Shown here piece by piece: positions 45,026 through 55,222 of a stretch of DNA of 64,000 nucleotides. Location of the stretch: positions 237,851 to 301,850 of the forward strand of contig NZ_CP080389.1 of the NCBI RefSeq assembly GCF_030036535.1, written 5' to 3'. The DNA is from Agrobacterium cucumeris (GTDB lineage Bacteria > Pseudomonadota > Alphaproteobacteria > Rhizobiales > Rhizobiaceae). Numbering within the stretch: position 1 is the first letter of the stretch; each line of letters opens with the position of its first letter. The position numbers and the translations under genes were made by a program. Under the pieces are notes generated by a model. It was given only the letters and a program-made list of their open reading frames with translations, was not told the DNA's origin and searched no databases.

Positions 45026-47116
45026 TCAATGTGCGCCCGCGGCGACCGGGTGGATTGTTTCGACAAACGGTACGAATTGGACCGCAGGAATGTGAGAGAC
45101 CGCAATCTCAGCGGGCGCGGGTTTGCCGAACAGGTAGCCTTGACCCAGCTCGCAGCCGATCTCGAGAAGGAAGCGGCTTTGGGCATCCGTCTCGATACCC
45201 TCGGCGACGCATCGTTTTCCGAGATTGTTGGAGAGGTCCACGATTGCGCGGATGATTTGTGCCGACCGCGGATCCGTTTCGATGCCGGAAACGAAGCTAC
45301 GATCGATTTTCAGTTCGTCGAAGGGGAAGTCCCGCAGATGGACCAAGGAAGCAAACCCAGTGCCAAAATCGTCGAGCGACACGGAAACGCCCTGTCGACG
45401 AAATCCCTCCACAGCGTTGAGAATCCGCTGGGAACCTCGGTTGAGGAATACATCTTCTGTGATCTCGACAGAAAAATCGCTCCATTCAAGGCGGTTTTCT
45501 CGGATTACCTTCGCAAAGATATCATAGCTTTCGTCCGTCAGGAGAAGCATCTCTGGCAGGTTGATGGCGACGGTGCCGGGCGCCAAGCCGGAACGCTTCC
45601 AGAAACGAAGGTCACGGCCAACAGTCGATATGACTGCCTTGGTCATACCCTTCATGAGTTGGGTGCCATCCATCAATGGCAGGAACCGACCGGGCGGCAG
45701 CAATCCGAAACATGGGTGCTGCCAGCGCACCAGCGCCTCAAACCCCACATGCTTGCCTGTGAGGAGGTCGACCTTTGGCTGATAGTGAACGACAAACTCC
45801 TGTCGGTCGGCTGCGGTGGCAAGTGCAGCCAAGAGCTGAGTGTCCTCGATCCGGTTGGCAAGTGCAGCTTCGTCGATGACGACGGCGGCACTACGTTCCC
45901 CCTTGGCGGCGTACAAAGCCACATCGGCCGCTTGCAGCAGACCGGTGCCATCATTTGCATGAAGAGGCGCGATAGCCCCACCAACGGATGCCGACGTCCG
46001 AAGAATTCGCCCCTCGAAGACGATATCTTCGGCAATGGCCTGCCTTATGCGCTCCGCAATAGAAATTAATAATGACGCATCCGTCACGCCAGGAAGAAGC
46101 ATCGCGAATTCGTCTCCCCCAAGACGCACTGCCGTATCACCTGCACGCACAACCTGCCGAAGCGCCTCTGCGACATGCCGGAGGATCGCATCTCCGGCAG
46201 TATGACCGAAGCTGTCGTTGATACCCTTGAAGTGATCGAGATCGACCAGGAGTATTGAAAAACCCGGATCCTTGCGTCCGAGTTCAGAGACAAGATGCGT
46301 AAGAACGGTGTTGAACTGGGAGCGATTGCCAAGCCCCGTCAAACCATCCGTATGCGCAAGATGCTCCAGTTTGGACTGGTAGTCTACGGTCCGGAAATGC
46401 TCATTGCGCAGTTTCTGCAGCAGGGGGCGGAACACCAGCGTGGCTGTGACGAGGACGGTCATTGCGATGAGCGCAAGAAGACACACGCCCGCAAGTTTCG
46501 CGTTGTAGACACTGAGCGTGCTTCGTTCGTGAGTACGCTGACTGAGATCTGAAAATCCGCGCATCAACATGCTGTCGGATGCTGCCGCAAAATCTATCGC
46601 TCCCCAGAACGAATATCGATCCCGCCTCTCTTGCGTGCCGGCCGTTGCGATTTGCTCAGCTCGCCCAAGGAATTCCACTACAGACTTGCCCAAATCCTCT
46701 CTTGCGCGCTCAAACGCCTCGTCCTGGGGGAGTAGACGTTCAAGGTAGTTCCCCTTGATTTCTGCATGCATGGTTTCCAACCGGCTCGCCACGGAGCGGA
46801 GGTCCGTAATTGCCTGGAGGATGTCGTCACGCATCGCATCGACAATATATTCGGGCAGCTTGAGGTCAGCCGAAGCGCGCATCAGAGCACGGGTCTGGTT
46901 GGCGAGTTGTTGAAACCGTATGAACTGATTGCTGGTCAGAAAGCTGATGTTCTGCTGCAGCGAGTGGCGGTCCAGCGCCACCAGCACCGTCGCGCACGTA
47001 GCCCCGATCAACAACATCATAATGATGACCGTGTTAAGGTATTGCCGGCTGATCGACCGAATATACCGACCCATGGACTTGTTGTGTTCGCTTATGAGCT
47101 GTCCAGCAAACGGCAT
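45026..47116 (-). CDS. Membrane GGDEF-EAL protein (c-di-GMP synthesis/breakdown)
   Basis: 696 residues from ATG 47116; ATG 47074 is an alternative. Two membrane helices (VIIMMLLIGATCATVLVAL and LAGVCLLALIAMTVLVTATLV) enclose a helical periplasmic domain of about 160 residues. The cyclase domain has GGDEF in RLGGDEFAML and an upstream RAGD inhibitory site. The EAL domain shows FEALVRWQHP, then DDFGTGFASLVHLRDFPFDE and AEGIETDAQ, so both halves look active. It starts 4 nt after a small upstream gene and is followed by a solute-binding protein gene, suggesting periplasmic ligand control as in Vibrio MbaA-NspS. Confidence 0.92.
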   Translation of the reverse strand: MPFAGQLISEHNKSMGRYIRSISRQYLNTVIIMMLLIGATCATVLVALDRHSLQQNISFLTSNQFIRFQQLANQTRALMRASADLKLPEYIVDAMRDDILQAITDLRSVASRLETMHAEIKGNYLERLLPQDEAFERAREDLGKSVVEFLGRAEQIATAGTQERRDRYSFWGAIDFAAASDSMLMRGFSDLSQRTHERSTLSVYNAKLAGVCLLALIAMTVLVTATLVFRPLLQKLRNEHFRTVDYQSKLEHLAHTDGLTGLGNRSQFNTVLTHLVSELGRKDPGFSILLVDLDHFKGINDSFGHTAGDAILRHVAEALRQVVRAGDTAVRLGGDEFAMLLPGVTDASLLISIAERIRQAIAEDIVFEGRILRTSASVGGAIAPLHANDGTGLLQAADVALYAAKGERSAAVVIDEAALANRIEDTQLLAALATAADRQEFVVHYQPKVDLLTGKHVGFEALVRWQHPCFGLLPPGRFLPLMDGTQLMKGMTKAVISTVGRDLRFWKRSGLAPGTVAINLPEMLLLTDESYDIFAKVIRENRLEWSDFSVEITEDVFLNRGSQRILNAVEGFRRQGVSVSLDDFGTGFASLVHLRDFPFDELKIDRSFVSGIETDPRSAQIIRAIVDLSNNLGKRCVAEGIETDAQSRFLLEIGCELGQGYLFGKPAPAEIAVSHIPAVQFVPFVETIHPVAAGAH

Positions 47117-47120
47117 CTCA

Positions 47121-47363
47121 TCAGCCCTCGCCGGCAAGTTCGGAGGCAGCACCCCGCCCGTTCGCGGCCCAGAGACCAAACTCCGTATGATCCAGCAATT
47201 GAATTCGAGGTGCGGCAGCGCCTTGCGATGCAGAAGCAGTTATCGCCATGCGGATCTCTTCGAGCTGTGCATAGACCTCCAGAATCTGGTCACGTACAGC
47301 CCGCAGCTCAGGGGATGAATGCTGTTGGAACCTGGTACTGGGAAAGGAAATGAGATTAGACAT
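47121..47363 (-). CDS. Small protein preceding the GGDEF-EAL gene
   Basis: 80 residues, ATG 47363 preceded by AGGGGAA. It begins SNLISFPSTRFQQHSSPELR and has a helical middle (AVRDQILEVYAQLEEIRMAI). No signal peptide or known domain. Its stop lies 4 nt before the start of the GGDEF-EAL gene, so the two are coupled. Function unknown; a cytoplasmic partner of the cyclase is one possibility. Confidence 0.6.
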   Translation of the reverse strand: MSNLISFPSTRFQQHSSPELRAVRDQILEVYAQLEEIRMAITASASQGAAAPRIQLLDHTEFGLWAANGRGAASELAGEG

Positions 47364-47846
47364 TTTGAGAGTATTCCCCTAAATCATGCAATTCGTTGGT
47401 CTTTCAGCGCCACCAGCATTGTGACATTCCATCTCCTTCCCGCACGCCTTCCAGTAGCGAATAGCCCTCACGGCATTTCGCAACGACGCTGTATTAGGAG
47501 AAATTGGGAACCGGCGGATCGTAAGGATGAGCTGACGCAGTAGTCTCGATGGCGGTGAAAGTTGATATCGACCAGGCACAGACCCCGGTCGTATCGAAAT
47601 CCGACATCCTGCCAGCCCCGGCGTTCATCCGCCTTTCCGATAAAGCCCAGAATTGGGCTCAATTGTAAATTTGTGATTAATCAAATATTGGCCAGATGAA
47701 GGCGAACAAATAGGTTGCGGATTTCGGATATTCGGCACGCCACAGGGATATCCGGGAAGAAAGCGACCGTCGATGGAAACGGCGCCTATCTAAACGAACC
47801 GGCCGGGCAAGGTTGGAAAACCCTTCAAGGTCTCCGCCCGCCTCTT
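47364..47846. other. Intergenic region between the c-di-GMP operon and the AraC gene
   Basis: 483 nt without a convincing gene. It holds copy B of the composite element (47645-47680). Confidence 0.45.
47645..47680 (-). promoter_or_regulatory. Composite regulatory element, copy B
   Basis: On the minus strand: TTAATCACAAATTTA (47666-47680), 10 nt, then CAATTCTG (47648-47655) within GCCCAATTCTGGGC. Flanking sequence (ATCCGCCTTTC on the plus strand) also resembles copy A. About 280 nt upstream of the small gene and GGDEF-EAL operon. Confidence 0.6.
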
Positions 47847-48842
47847 TCAATCGCGCTGGGCTTGGCTTTCCCGACCCCTGCGAATTGTCTCATTAGGCAA
47901 TTCCCCGAAAGCCGCTTTGTAGAGAGCTGAAAAATGGCCCATGTGGACGAACCCGTAGCGTCTGGCCACAGCTGAGACCGTCAAGTCTCCCGAAACGAGA
48001 AAATCGCGCCGGACGGCTTCCAACCGCAATTGCCGCCAGTAGTCGGATGGGGTCGTGTCCTTGAACTGCTGGAATGCTGATTGCAGAGCGCGGATGCTCA
48101 CACCAGCGGCTATTGCGAGGTCCGCCATCTCTAGCGACGTATCAAGGTGAGCCATCATGAAGTCTATCGCTCGCTTCACGTGGCGAGGCACAGCGGCCGC
48201 CGCCGGGTCTTTGAGCGCGCTGGAATAGGTGTGTGGCAACTGTTCCAGCATGCATACGAGCATTGACCGGAACAGAAGCTCCGTTGACCGGAGTGGCAAG
48301 GCTTCTTCTTTGTCGTTTGCAAACGTCGACCACAGCAAGCCTCCCAAGGACATGAGATATCCGTGCAAGGTCGTGTTGGCTTCGATCTCAATCGCGAAAT
48401 CCACATCCCCCGTCACAGGCCGATCGAGTAACAAGCTCAGTTCCCGTTTGAGAGCGTTCTGGCTGAAGGTGACGCCGATATGCGAGCGTCCCGCATGCTT
48501 ACGAACGAACTCCGTCTGCTGCAGTTTGCCGACCAGAATACTATCTGACTTGGAAACGAGATCGAGGCCGCGACAACGAACTTCCATTGCCCCCGCTATT
48601 GGAAGGTACAGAGCACACGAGTCGGGAGGGGCATCGAAACTTGCCTCGACGCCGATGCCACAATCCGTCCGCCAGATGTCAAAACTGCCGGCGGAAAACT
48701 GCAGGTTCTCCATGCTGACCTTTCCGGCCTTGGAGAGAGGGCGGAGTTTTACGCATTCACGGCTCTGAGGAAGCTGTTCCTGAAGTTCGTCGATGTCCAT
48801 TTGCACGAACTTGAAACGAGACGTTTGAGGAGCCCGCACCAT
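47847..48842 (-). CDS. AraC-family regulator
   Basis: 331 residues; ATG 48842, or ATG 48800 giving 317. The N-terminal half is the AraC-binding-like beta domain (SFDAPPDSCALYLPIAGAME, then RKHAGRSHIGVTFSQNALKR). The C-terminal domain carries two helix-turn-helices: HLDTSLEMADLAIAAGVSIR, then LTVSAVARRYGFVHMGHFSA followed by YKAAFGELP. Likely local activator of the c-di-GMP/pilus block. Copy C of the composite element lies about 230 nt upstream. Confidence 0.88.
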   Translation of the reverse strand: MVRAPQTSRFKFVQMDIDELQEQLPQSRECVKLRPLSKAGKVSMENLQFSAGSFDIWRTDCGIGVEASFDAPPDSCALYLPIAGAMEVRCRGLDLVSKSDSILVGKLQQTEFVRKHAGRSHIGVTFSQNALKRELSLLLDRPVTGDVDFAIEIEANTTLHGYLMSLGGLLWSTFANDKEEALPLRSTELLFRSMLVCMLEQLPHTYSSALKDPAAAAVPRHVKRAIDFMMAHLDTSLEMADLAIAAGVSIRALQSAFQQFKDTTPSDYWRQLRLEAVRRDFLVSGDLTVSAVARRYGFVHMGHFSALYKAAFGELPNETIRRGRESQAQRD

Positions 48843-49195
48843 CAGTGCCCCCGGATGCGTGCGGATCGGGCAGGGAGCTTTTGGGTAAGTTCCGTACCGC
48901 TCCGCCCAGATTCTCGCCAGATTTCAGCCGAGGGATACCGAAGAATGGGAAGTTGCCCGTGGGCAACAGTATCCGCACAAGTCGGCTTTGCAAATTCGAT
49001 GAACATTGTGGTACGTACCTCAGAATACTCAAAATGCGGTGTCGTGGAGGCGAGAGCTCGTCTCTTCCTACCCCAGATTTGGGTCGATTCGCTAATTTTC
49101 TGCTAAAATGAGGACGGGCTGCCGAGCAGATGTTGCCGAAACCACGATGGCTGCGCCGTTATATTTCACGTGAAGTTAGAGCAAAGACTCCTGCA
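48843..49195. other. Intergenic region upstream of the AraC gene
   Basis: 353 nt between two genes on the minus strand; no gene seen. Contains copy C of the composite element (49071-49106). Confidence 0.5.
49071..49106 (-). promoter_or_regulatory. Composite regulatory element, copy C
   Basis: On the minus strand: TTAGCAGAAAATTAG (49092-49106), 10 nt, then CAAATCTG (49074-49081) flanked by CCC and GGGG. Same plan and spacing as copies A and B. Confidence 0.6.
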
Positions 49196-49912
49196 TCATA
49201 TTAGATGCCGGCGAATTGCTTCGGCGATCGCATGAGCGCGGTTAGCCGCGCCCAGCTTCTTCGCCGCGCTCTTCAGGTAGCTGTTGACAGTTTCGGTTCG
49301 ATACTCGGAAACCCCGGAAATTTCCTCGCTGGTCAAGCCAGTGCTGGCGAGCTGAAGGCAACGCAGCTCACCATCTGTAAGCCGCAAGGCATCAGCGGCA
49401 AAACGATCCATCAAAGGCTTTGAAATTGTCCGGTGCAACGGCTCCGCGATGAATACCAGGAACTCTCGTTCGCCTGGGGTAAACGCCCGCTCCGTCGTGA
49501 AGGAAACACCGCCATAAACAACACCACCCCTGGCGACGGGAATTTGCAGGCGCTTGCCGATCTCGTAAGAGCGATGCAGATAGGAAAGACGTTGGGCCGG
49601 CGGCGAAAGGTCAAATGCCTCTTCCTCTGTCATCGGTGTCGCCTGTGCAGTCGACCGAACAAGCAGGGGATCGGAGCGGTTCCACTGTTCCGAAAAGTAT
49701 GTTTCGACATAGGCTGGCGGCATGTCGCTCTCGATCGAGCGCCCTCGCCCGATGTGGTATCCGTTCAGGTCAAGTCCACCGAAGGCGACGTGCCGGAACC
49801 CGACAGCCTTTCTCACATGTTCAAGCAGCTCGTTATCGCGCAGTTGTCGCTGAACTGGAACTTCCGAAAGGTTCTTGAAGCGGTCAAACCCCTCCCCGTG
49901 TGTATGCCCCAT
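49196..49912 (-). CDS. LuxR-type regulator with autoinducer-binding-like domain
   Basis: 238 residues from ATG 49912. The N-terminal domain has the autoinducer-binding pattern (YVETYFSEQWNRSDPLLVRS, then GGVVYGGVSFTTERAFTPGE). The C-terminal HTH reads LRLTDGELRCLQLASTGLTS, then EEISGVSEYRTETVNSYLKS and AANRAHAIAEAI. No luxI-type gene is adjacent, so it may be a solo that listens to the TraI product or another signal. It ends the minus-strand series and diverges from the GGDEF gene by 147 nt. Confidence 0.82.
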   Translation of the reverse strand: MGHTHGEGFDRFKNLSEVPVQRQLRDNELLEHVRKAVGFRHVAFGGLDLNGYHIGRGRSIESDMPPAYVETYFSEQWNRSDPLLVRSTAQATPMTEEEAFDLSPPAQRLSYLHRSYEIGKRLQIPVARGGVVYGGVSFTTERAFTPGEREFLVFIAEPLHRTISKPLMDRFAADALRLTDGELRCLQLASTGLTSEEISGVSEYRTETVNSYLKSAAKKLGAANRAHAIAEAIRRHLI

Positions 49913-50059
49913 CACTGATCTCTCGCCGAATCCTGAAAACCACATTTTTGCGCTGAATGCTTAACGCAATATCAATCGTCAACAGGCAACTTCTGGCTGA
50001 TATTTCAGCTTCGCTCTCAGATTGTCAGCCGGGTCTCGGCGATTACACAGGGTATATGC

Positions 50060-51946
50060 ATGGCAACGGGCGTCTGGGAGCGGCTTGCGGGCAATCTGGC
50101 ATTTGTCGTTTTGTGCTTCGCCATGTGGGCACATTTTTCGATCTGGTACCGTCGGCTAATCGTTCGGCACGACAAAGTTCTTTTTGGTGCGTTCGCGGGC
50201 TGCACTTCTATCGGCTCCATGTTGCTCGCAGTCCAATACCAGCCCGGAATCTATCTTGATCTTCGTTTTGTTCCGCTTGCGCTGACCGCTGCATTGGGCG
50301 GCCCCATATCTGCCATCGGTGCAGTAGTCCCAGCCGCTATCTTTCGCCTCTATCTTGCCGGAACGGCTACCCTTGACGGGATCGTGGCGATCCTGGTCGT
50401 GAGCTCGGTGGGAGCGGCGACCTATTTGCTGCCGCGCACAAAATTCTCAGCGGGACGCATCCTTCTATTTCTCAGCCTGGCCCTGGCGCTTGCGCTAACC
50501 CTGGTGCTCGCTATTCTTCCAAGCCTGTCGGAGGTCCAAGCGCTCTCGGCCATCGGGTTCCCACTCATCACGGCAAACTGTGTCGCTGCAATCCTGTGTG
50601 GCCTCATCATGCTCAAGACAGATCGGGTGCAGCTGGAGCGCCGAATTTTGGAAACGGCATTCTCGCAGTCCCCCGACTATCTGTACGTTAAAGACAGGGA
50701 GAGCAAATTCCTGACCGTGAACGACAATATGGCCCGGCTATTCCGTTTTCCCGCAGCTTCCGACATGATCGGGCTTTCCGACTTCAACCTGCGCACTCCT
50801 CCAGAAGCCGAGGAGCTGTATTTCCGCGAACAGCAGATCATGCGCACCGGCGAACCGCAGATAGACTTTCAGGAGCGGTTGAACGATCGCCACCTGCTTG
50901 CGTCGAAGGTCCCTCTTCGGGATAGTGAGGGGCACATCGTTGGCCTCGCAGGCGTCACCCGTGACATTGCCGAACGCGTGGAACTCGAAAGCGAGCTTCG
51001 CGAAAAGCGAAACCTGCTGACGCTTGCGATGCATGGCATGTCCGAGGGTTTCGCCATTTTCGACAAGAAGGGGTTCCTCGTCTTCTGCAATGAGCAATAC
51101 CGGGACGCATTCCCGTTTTCACGCGATGCTCGAGTCGTCGGTGCGCATATCAGCGACATCTTACGCAGCGTAGCGGAAACGGGCGAGCGTATCGACATGC
51201 CCGACGTGGCTTCAGAGCAATGGATCGAGCTGGCGGCAGCAAGCCTTCCTGTCAACAAGGACGAAGAAATCCAGCTTCAGAACGGCGAGTGGCGCGCACT
51301 TAAGACCCGGCTCGCCCATGATGGCACGGCGATGGTGGTCGTGTCTGACATCACGGCGACGAAGCAGGCGGAAATCGCTCTCCAGGAATCGGCTAACCAG
51401 CTCAGAGCCCTTGCAGACACGGATGGACTGACCAATCTCACCAATCGCCGCGCTTTCGATCGGGCTTTTGCGGCCCAAACCGAACATTGTATCAGCAGGG
51501 GTATGCCGCTCAGTGTCCTGATGATCGATGTCGACCGCTTCAAAGCCTACAACGACACCTATGGCCATCTTGCTGGTGACGACTGCCTGCGCATCGTCGG
51601 AAGATGTCTAGACAAGTCCGTGAAGCGCGCAGGGGACCTCGTGGCGCGTTACGGCGGCGAGGAGTTCGTGGTTCTACTTCCAAACACGGACGAAAAAGGC
51701 GCTGCAATCGTTGCCGACGAATTTGCTCATCTCCTGGCCAAAGAGAACATCCCACATGCTGGGAGCGAGTTCGGGCGAGTGACCGCGAGTGTAGGAATCT
51801 CAACGGTCACGGGGAAAGGTCTGCACTTCGGCTCAGCACGCATCCTTTCGGAAGCCGATGACGCCCTCTATGAGGCGAAAGAGAACGGTCGCAATCAAGT
51901 GGTGGCGCGGACGCTATCGGACGGACAGACCGTGACAGTTAAGTAA
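50060..51946 (+). CDS. Multi-pass membrane diguanylate cyclase with PAS domains
   Basis: 628 residues. About six N-terminal membrane helices (residues 1-190) resemble 5TM/LYT-type sensors. Two PAS domains follow (AFSQSPDYLYVKDRESKFLT, then AMHGMSEGFAIFDKKGFLVF). The GGDEF domain has VARYGGEEFVVLLP with a RAGD inhibitory site 5 residues before GGEEF, so it is likely an active, feedback-inhibited cyclase. No EAL domain. It is the only + strand gene of this block and is divergent from the LuxR-type gene. Confidence 0.9.
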   Translation: MATGVWERLAGNLAFVVLCFAMWAHFSIWYRRLIVRHDKVLFGAFAGCTSIGSMLLAVQYQPGIYLDLRFVPLALTAALGGPISAIGAVVPAAIFRLYLAGTATLDGIVAILVVSSVGAATYLLPRTKFSAGRILLFLSLALALALTLVLAILPSLSEVQALSAIGFPLITANCVAAILCGLIMLKTDRVQLERRILETAFSQSPDYLYVKDRESKFLTVNDNMARLFRFPAASDMIGLSDFNLRTPPEAEELYFREQQIMRTGEPQIDFQERLNDRHLLASKVPLRDSEGHIVGLAGVTRDIAERVELESELREKRNLLTLAMHGMSEGFAIFDKKGFLVFCNEQYRDAFPFSRDARVVGAHISDILRSVAETGERIDMPDVASEQWIELAAASLPVNKDEEIQLQNGEWRALKTRLAHDGTAMVVVSDITATKQAEIALQESANQLRALADTDGLTNLTNRRAFDRAFAAQTEHCISRGMPLSVLMIDVDRFKAYNDTYGHLAGDDCLRIVGRCLDKSVKRAGDLVARYGGEEFVVLLPNTDEKGAAIVADEFAHLLAKENIPHAGSEFGRVTASVGISTVTGKGLHFGSARILSEADDALYEAKENGRNQVVARTLSDGQTVTVK

Positions 51947-52060
51947 GGACCGAAGGCATCATAATGGCGGCCTTTCGCTGTTGCCGCCAAGCCCAAACAC
52001 AGCAGAATTGGGCGCGTCTGCAGCTCGTATTCCAATTGTGGGAGGGCTGACGCGACGATG

Positions 52061-53148
<1,088 letters not shown>

Positions 53149-53370
53149 TCACTTGGCGTCGATACGCGCCCGCTCGGATCTGACGGCTTTGATGATACGC
53201 CAGTTAATTCCCGGCTCGCGTGGCATCTGGATATCGTCCATGTTGTCGAAATCCGAAAGCCGGGTGTAAAACGCACTTCGAAGGCGCGAGATAAACTGCT
53301 TCGGCAAAGCGGTGTTTTCGAGAAGGTCCGGGTCGTCATCCGGCAAATCGCCAAAATCCATTTCTGTCAT
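53149..53370 (-). CDS. 73-aa protein downstream of trbI, unknown
   Basis: ATG 53370 follows AGGAAAGGATAGG. Acidic N-terminus (MTEMDFGDLPDDDPDLLENT) and a basic second half (QFISRLRSAFYTRLSDFDNM, then INWRIIKAVRSERARID). It occupies the place where TraM is found on some plasmids but does not resemble TraM, which is encoded at 37772. It is 97 nt after trbI and could be the last gene of the trb operon. Confidence 0.55.
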   Translation of the reverse strand: MTEMDFGDLPDDDPDLLENTALPKQFISRLRSAFYTRLSDFDNMDDIQMPREPGINWRIIKAVRSERARIDAK

Positions 53371-53467
53371 CGCCTATCCTTTCCTGCGTTGAGCAGGACC
53401 ATCCGGCACCATTTCTTCAGCCAGCGCAACTCGCAGATTTGCACCTCTTGCAGACTTGGCGTTTCCT

Positions 53468-54769
53468 TTAGTTTATGCGGTAAGCCGACGGAAAGATGAT
53501 GTCCTGGTCGACGAGGACGTTGAACTTATAGCCGGGGCGTATCTGGATCGTCGGCTGTACATTCAGGTTCTTCGAGATTGTCTGCTCGGCGACGCGACCG
53601 AAGCTTTCAGCAAAATTCCGTCTGGCGGCATCGGACGCCGTATCCTGCGTCGCAAGCGTCGAACTCTCCGGCATGGACATGTCGATCCCGGTTCCGATCA
53701 GCGCGACGAGTGCTGCCGAACCCCAGGTGCGCCAGAGATGTCGATCGACTTTATCCTTGAACCCGCCATATCCCTCGGCATCCGTGCCCGCCATGCCGCC
53801 GATCTGCAGGGTCGATCCGTTCGGAAAGATGAGGTCGGTCCAGACGACGAGTACGCGCTCCTGGCCAAACGACACCTTGGAATCGTAGCGGCCGAATAGT
53901 TTGGACCCCTGCGGGATCAGGAGCCGATAGCCGGTGGCGCTGTCAAAAACGTTCTGGCTGACCTGAGCGGTGATTCTGCCCGGAAGATCGGAGTTGAGCC
54001 CGGTGATCAACGTGGCCGGAATAACCGAGCCGCGCTTCAGCTCATAGGGCGAGATCTGCGGTACGACCCGGTTCGGCAGATAGCCGAGATCCTTGATGTC
54101 CTGATTGAAAAAATCCTGCTTCGAAGTCTGGGTGTTCGGATCGACGTTCTGTCCCATCAGCCCTGATTTGACAGCGGAGGCGTAGAGGTCGGAGGCATTG
54201 TTGGCTGTCGCAGTTGTCGTCTGCCGGCCCGTGTCTCTGGAATTGTTGGCGACTTTTTCGACATCGGAAATATCCACCTTCAATGGCGAGTCCAAAGCCG
54301 TTGCCCGCGCCTGAAGGCGGGCCATACGCTGGCGCTGCGCCTCGCGGATATATTGTTCGTCCTGCTCCCGTTTCAGGCGGGCTTTCCATTCCTCTTCGGA
54401 TTCGAGCCTTGGCCGCCGTTCTTGCCTTTCCGCGGACTGGCGGTCGACAACAGATGTTTCCTTCTCGACCTTCTGTTCGACGGCGGGCGTTGGCTGAAAC
54501 GCTTCGCGCTCAACCGGCTCGCCGATGATGCCGTCGGTAACGCCGCGTTTGAGTTGGTCTCCAAAATTGGTTGCGGGAGCATTCGAGGCGCTCTCGATAT
54601 CATTGTTCCGATTGAATGCCAGCCCGCGCCACGACAGCCCGACCACGACCACCCCGACGAACAACGCGATGATGATGATGGCGATGATGATCGGCAGCCG
54701 ATTGAGACGGCGCATACCCTTCTGATCGTCGGCTTGGTTGGAGGCGCCAAGCTGGAGAGACTGGACCAT
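53468..54769 (-). CDS. trbI: TrbI, VirB10-like outer/inner membrane bridge
   Basis: 433 residues. A membrane helix (LPIIIAIIIIALFVGVVVVGL) follows a short cytoplasmic tail. A proline/charged linker precedes the VirB10/TrbI beta-barrel domain: YELKRGSVIPATLITGLNSD, then GRITAQVSQNVFDSATGYRL and LIPQGSKLFGRYDSKVSFGQ. Spans the periplasm in the core complex. Last gene of traI-trb, 12 nt after trbH. Confidence 0.94.
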   Translation of the reverse strand: MVQSLQLGASNQADDQKGMRRLNRLPIIIAIIIIALFVGVVVVGLSWRGLAFNRNNDIESASNAPATNFGDQLKRGVTDGIIGEPVEREAFQPTPAVEQKVEKETSVVDRQSAERQERRPRLESEEEWKARLKREQDEQYIREAQRQRMARLQARATALDSPLKVDISDVEKVANNSRDTGRQTTTATANNASDLYASAVKSGLMGQNVDPNTQTSKQDFFNQDIKDLGYLPNRVVPQISPYELKRGSVIPATLITGLNSDLPGRITAQVSQNVFDSATGYRLLIPQGSKLFGRYDSKVSFGQERVLVVWTDLIFPNGSTLQIGGMAGTDAEGYGGFKDKVDRHLWRTWGSAALVALIGTGIDMSMPESSTLATQDTASDAARRNFAESFGRVAEQTISKNLNVQPTIQIRPGYKFNVLVDQDIIFPSAYRIN

Positions 54770-54781
54770 GTTCGCCTCCCC

Positions 54782-55219
54782 TCAGTTGCGTTGCATGATG
54801 GAAAGCGGGCTTGCCGGCGTGGCGCCGGCCGCCGTGGCCGTGTAGGCCCGACCAAGGGCAACGGACGGCGTGGAGAGCCGTGCGAGCACCTGGCCGTCGA
54901 CGTCATCGATCGAATAAACGAGCTCGACCGTCTTCACATCCTTCCCTACCTTGCCGTCGGTGATGACGGTGTAGCCCCATCCTTTCAGCGCCGCCTCGAG
55001 CGCCGCCGCGAAATCTGACGTGTCCTTTTCCATTTTGAGCGTCGTCGTGCCTGCCGGATCGATCTGCTCGGCGAGGCGGCTCGCCATGTCGCCGGCGATG
55101 GCGCTAGCGGCTGGGCCGGTGACGGCGACCGGGGTTGAACTGGTGGTCAATCCATCCTCGGCTGTCTGGCAGCCTGAGAGCAGGGTGGCGGTGATGATGA
55201 TGACGAGAAGCTTGCGCAT
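54782..55219 (-). CDS. trbH: TrbH lipoprotein of the conjugation channel
   Basis: 145 residues. Lipoprotein signal with the lipobox LLSGC ([20 protein letters not shown]), so it is probably attached to the outer membrane like VirB7. Size and place between trbG and trbI match Ti trbH. Four nt separate it from trbG. Confidence 0.9.
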   Translation of the reverse strand: MRKLLVIIITATLLSGCQTAEDGLTTSSTPVAVTGPAASAIAGDMASRLAEQIDPAGTTTLKMEKDTSDFAAALEAALKGWGYTVITDGKVGKDVKTVELVYSIDDVDGQVLARLSTPSVALGRAYTATAAGATPASPLSIMQRN

Positions 55220-55222
55220 GGT

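Noticed and set aside
53149..53370. First read as TraM because of its place beside traR
   Set aside because: No TraM features; the pattern HEHRRLLAADE and LGYIPDV is instead in the gene at 37772.
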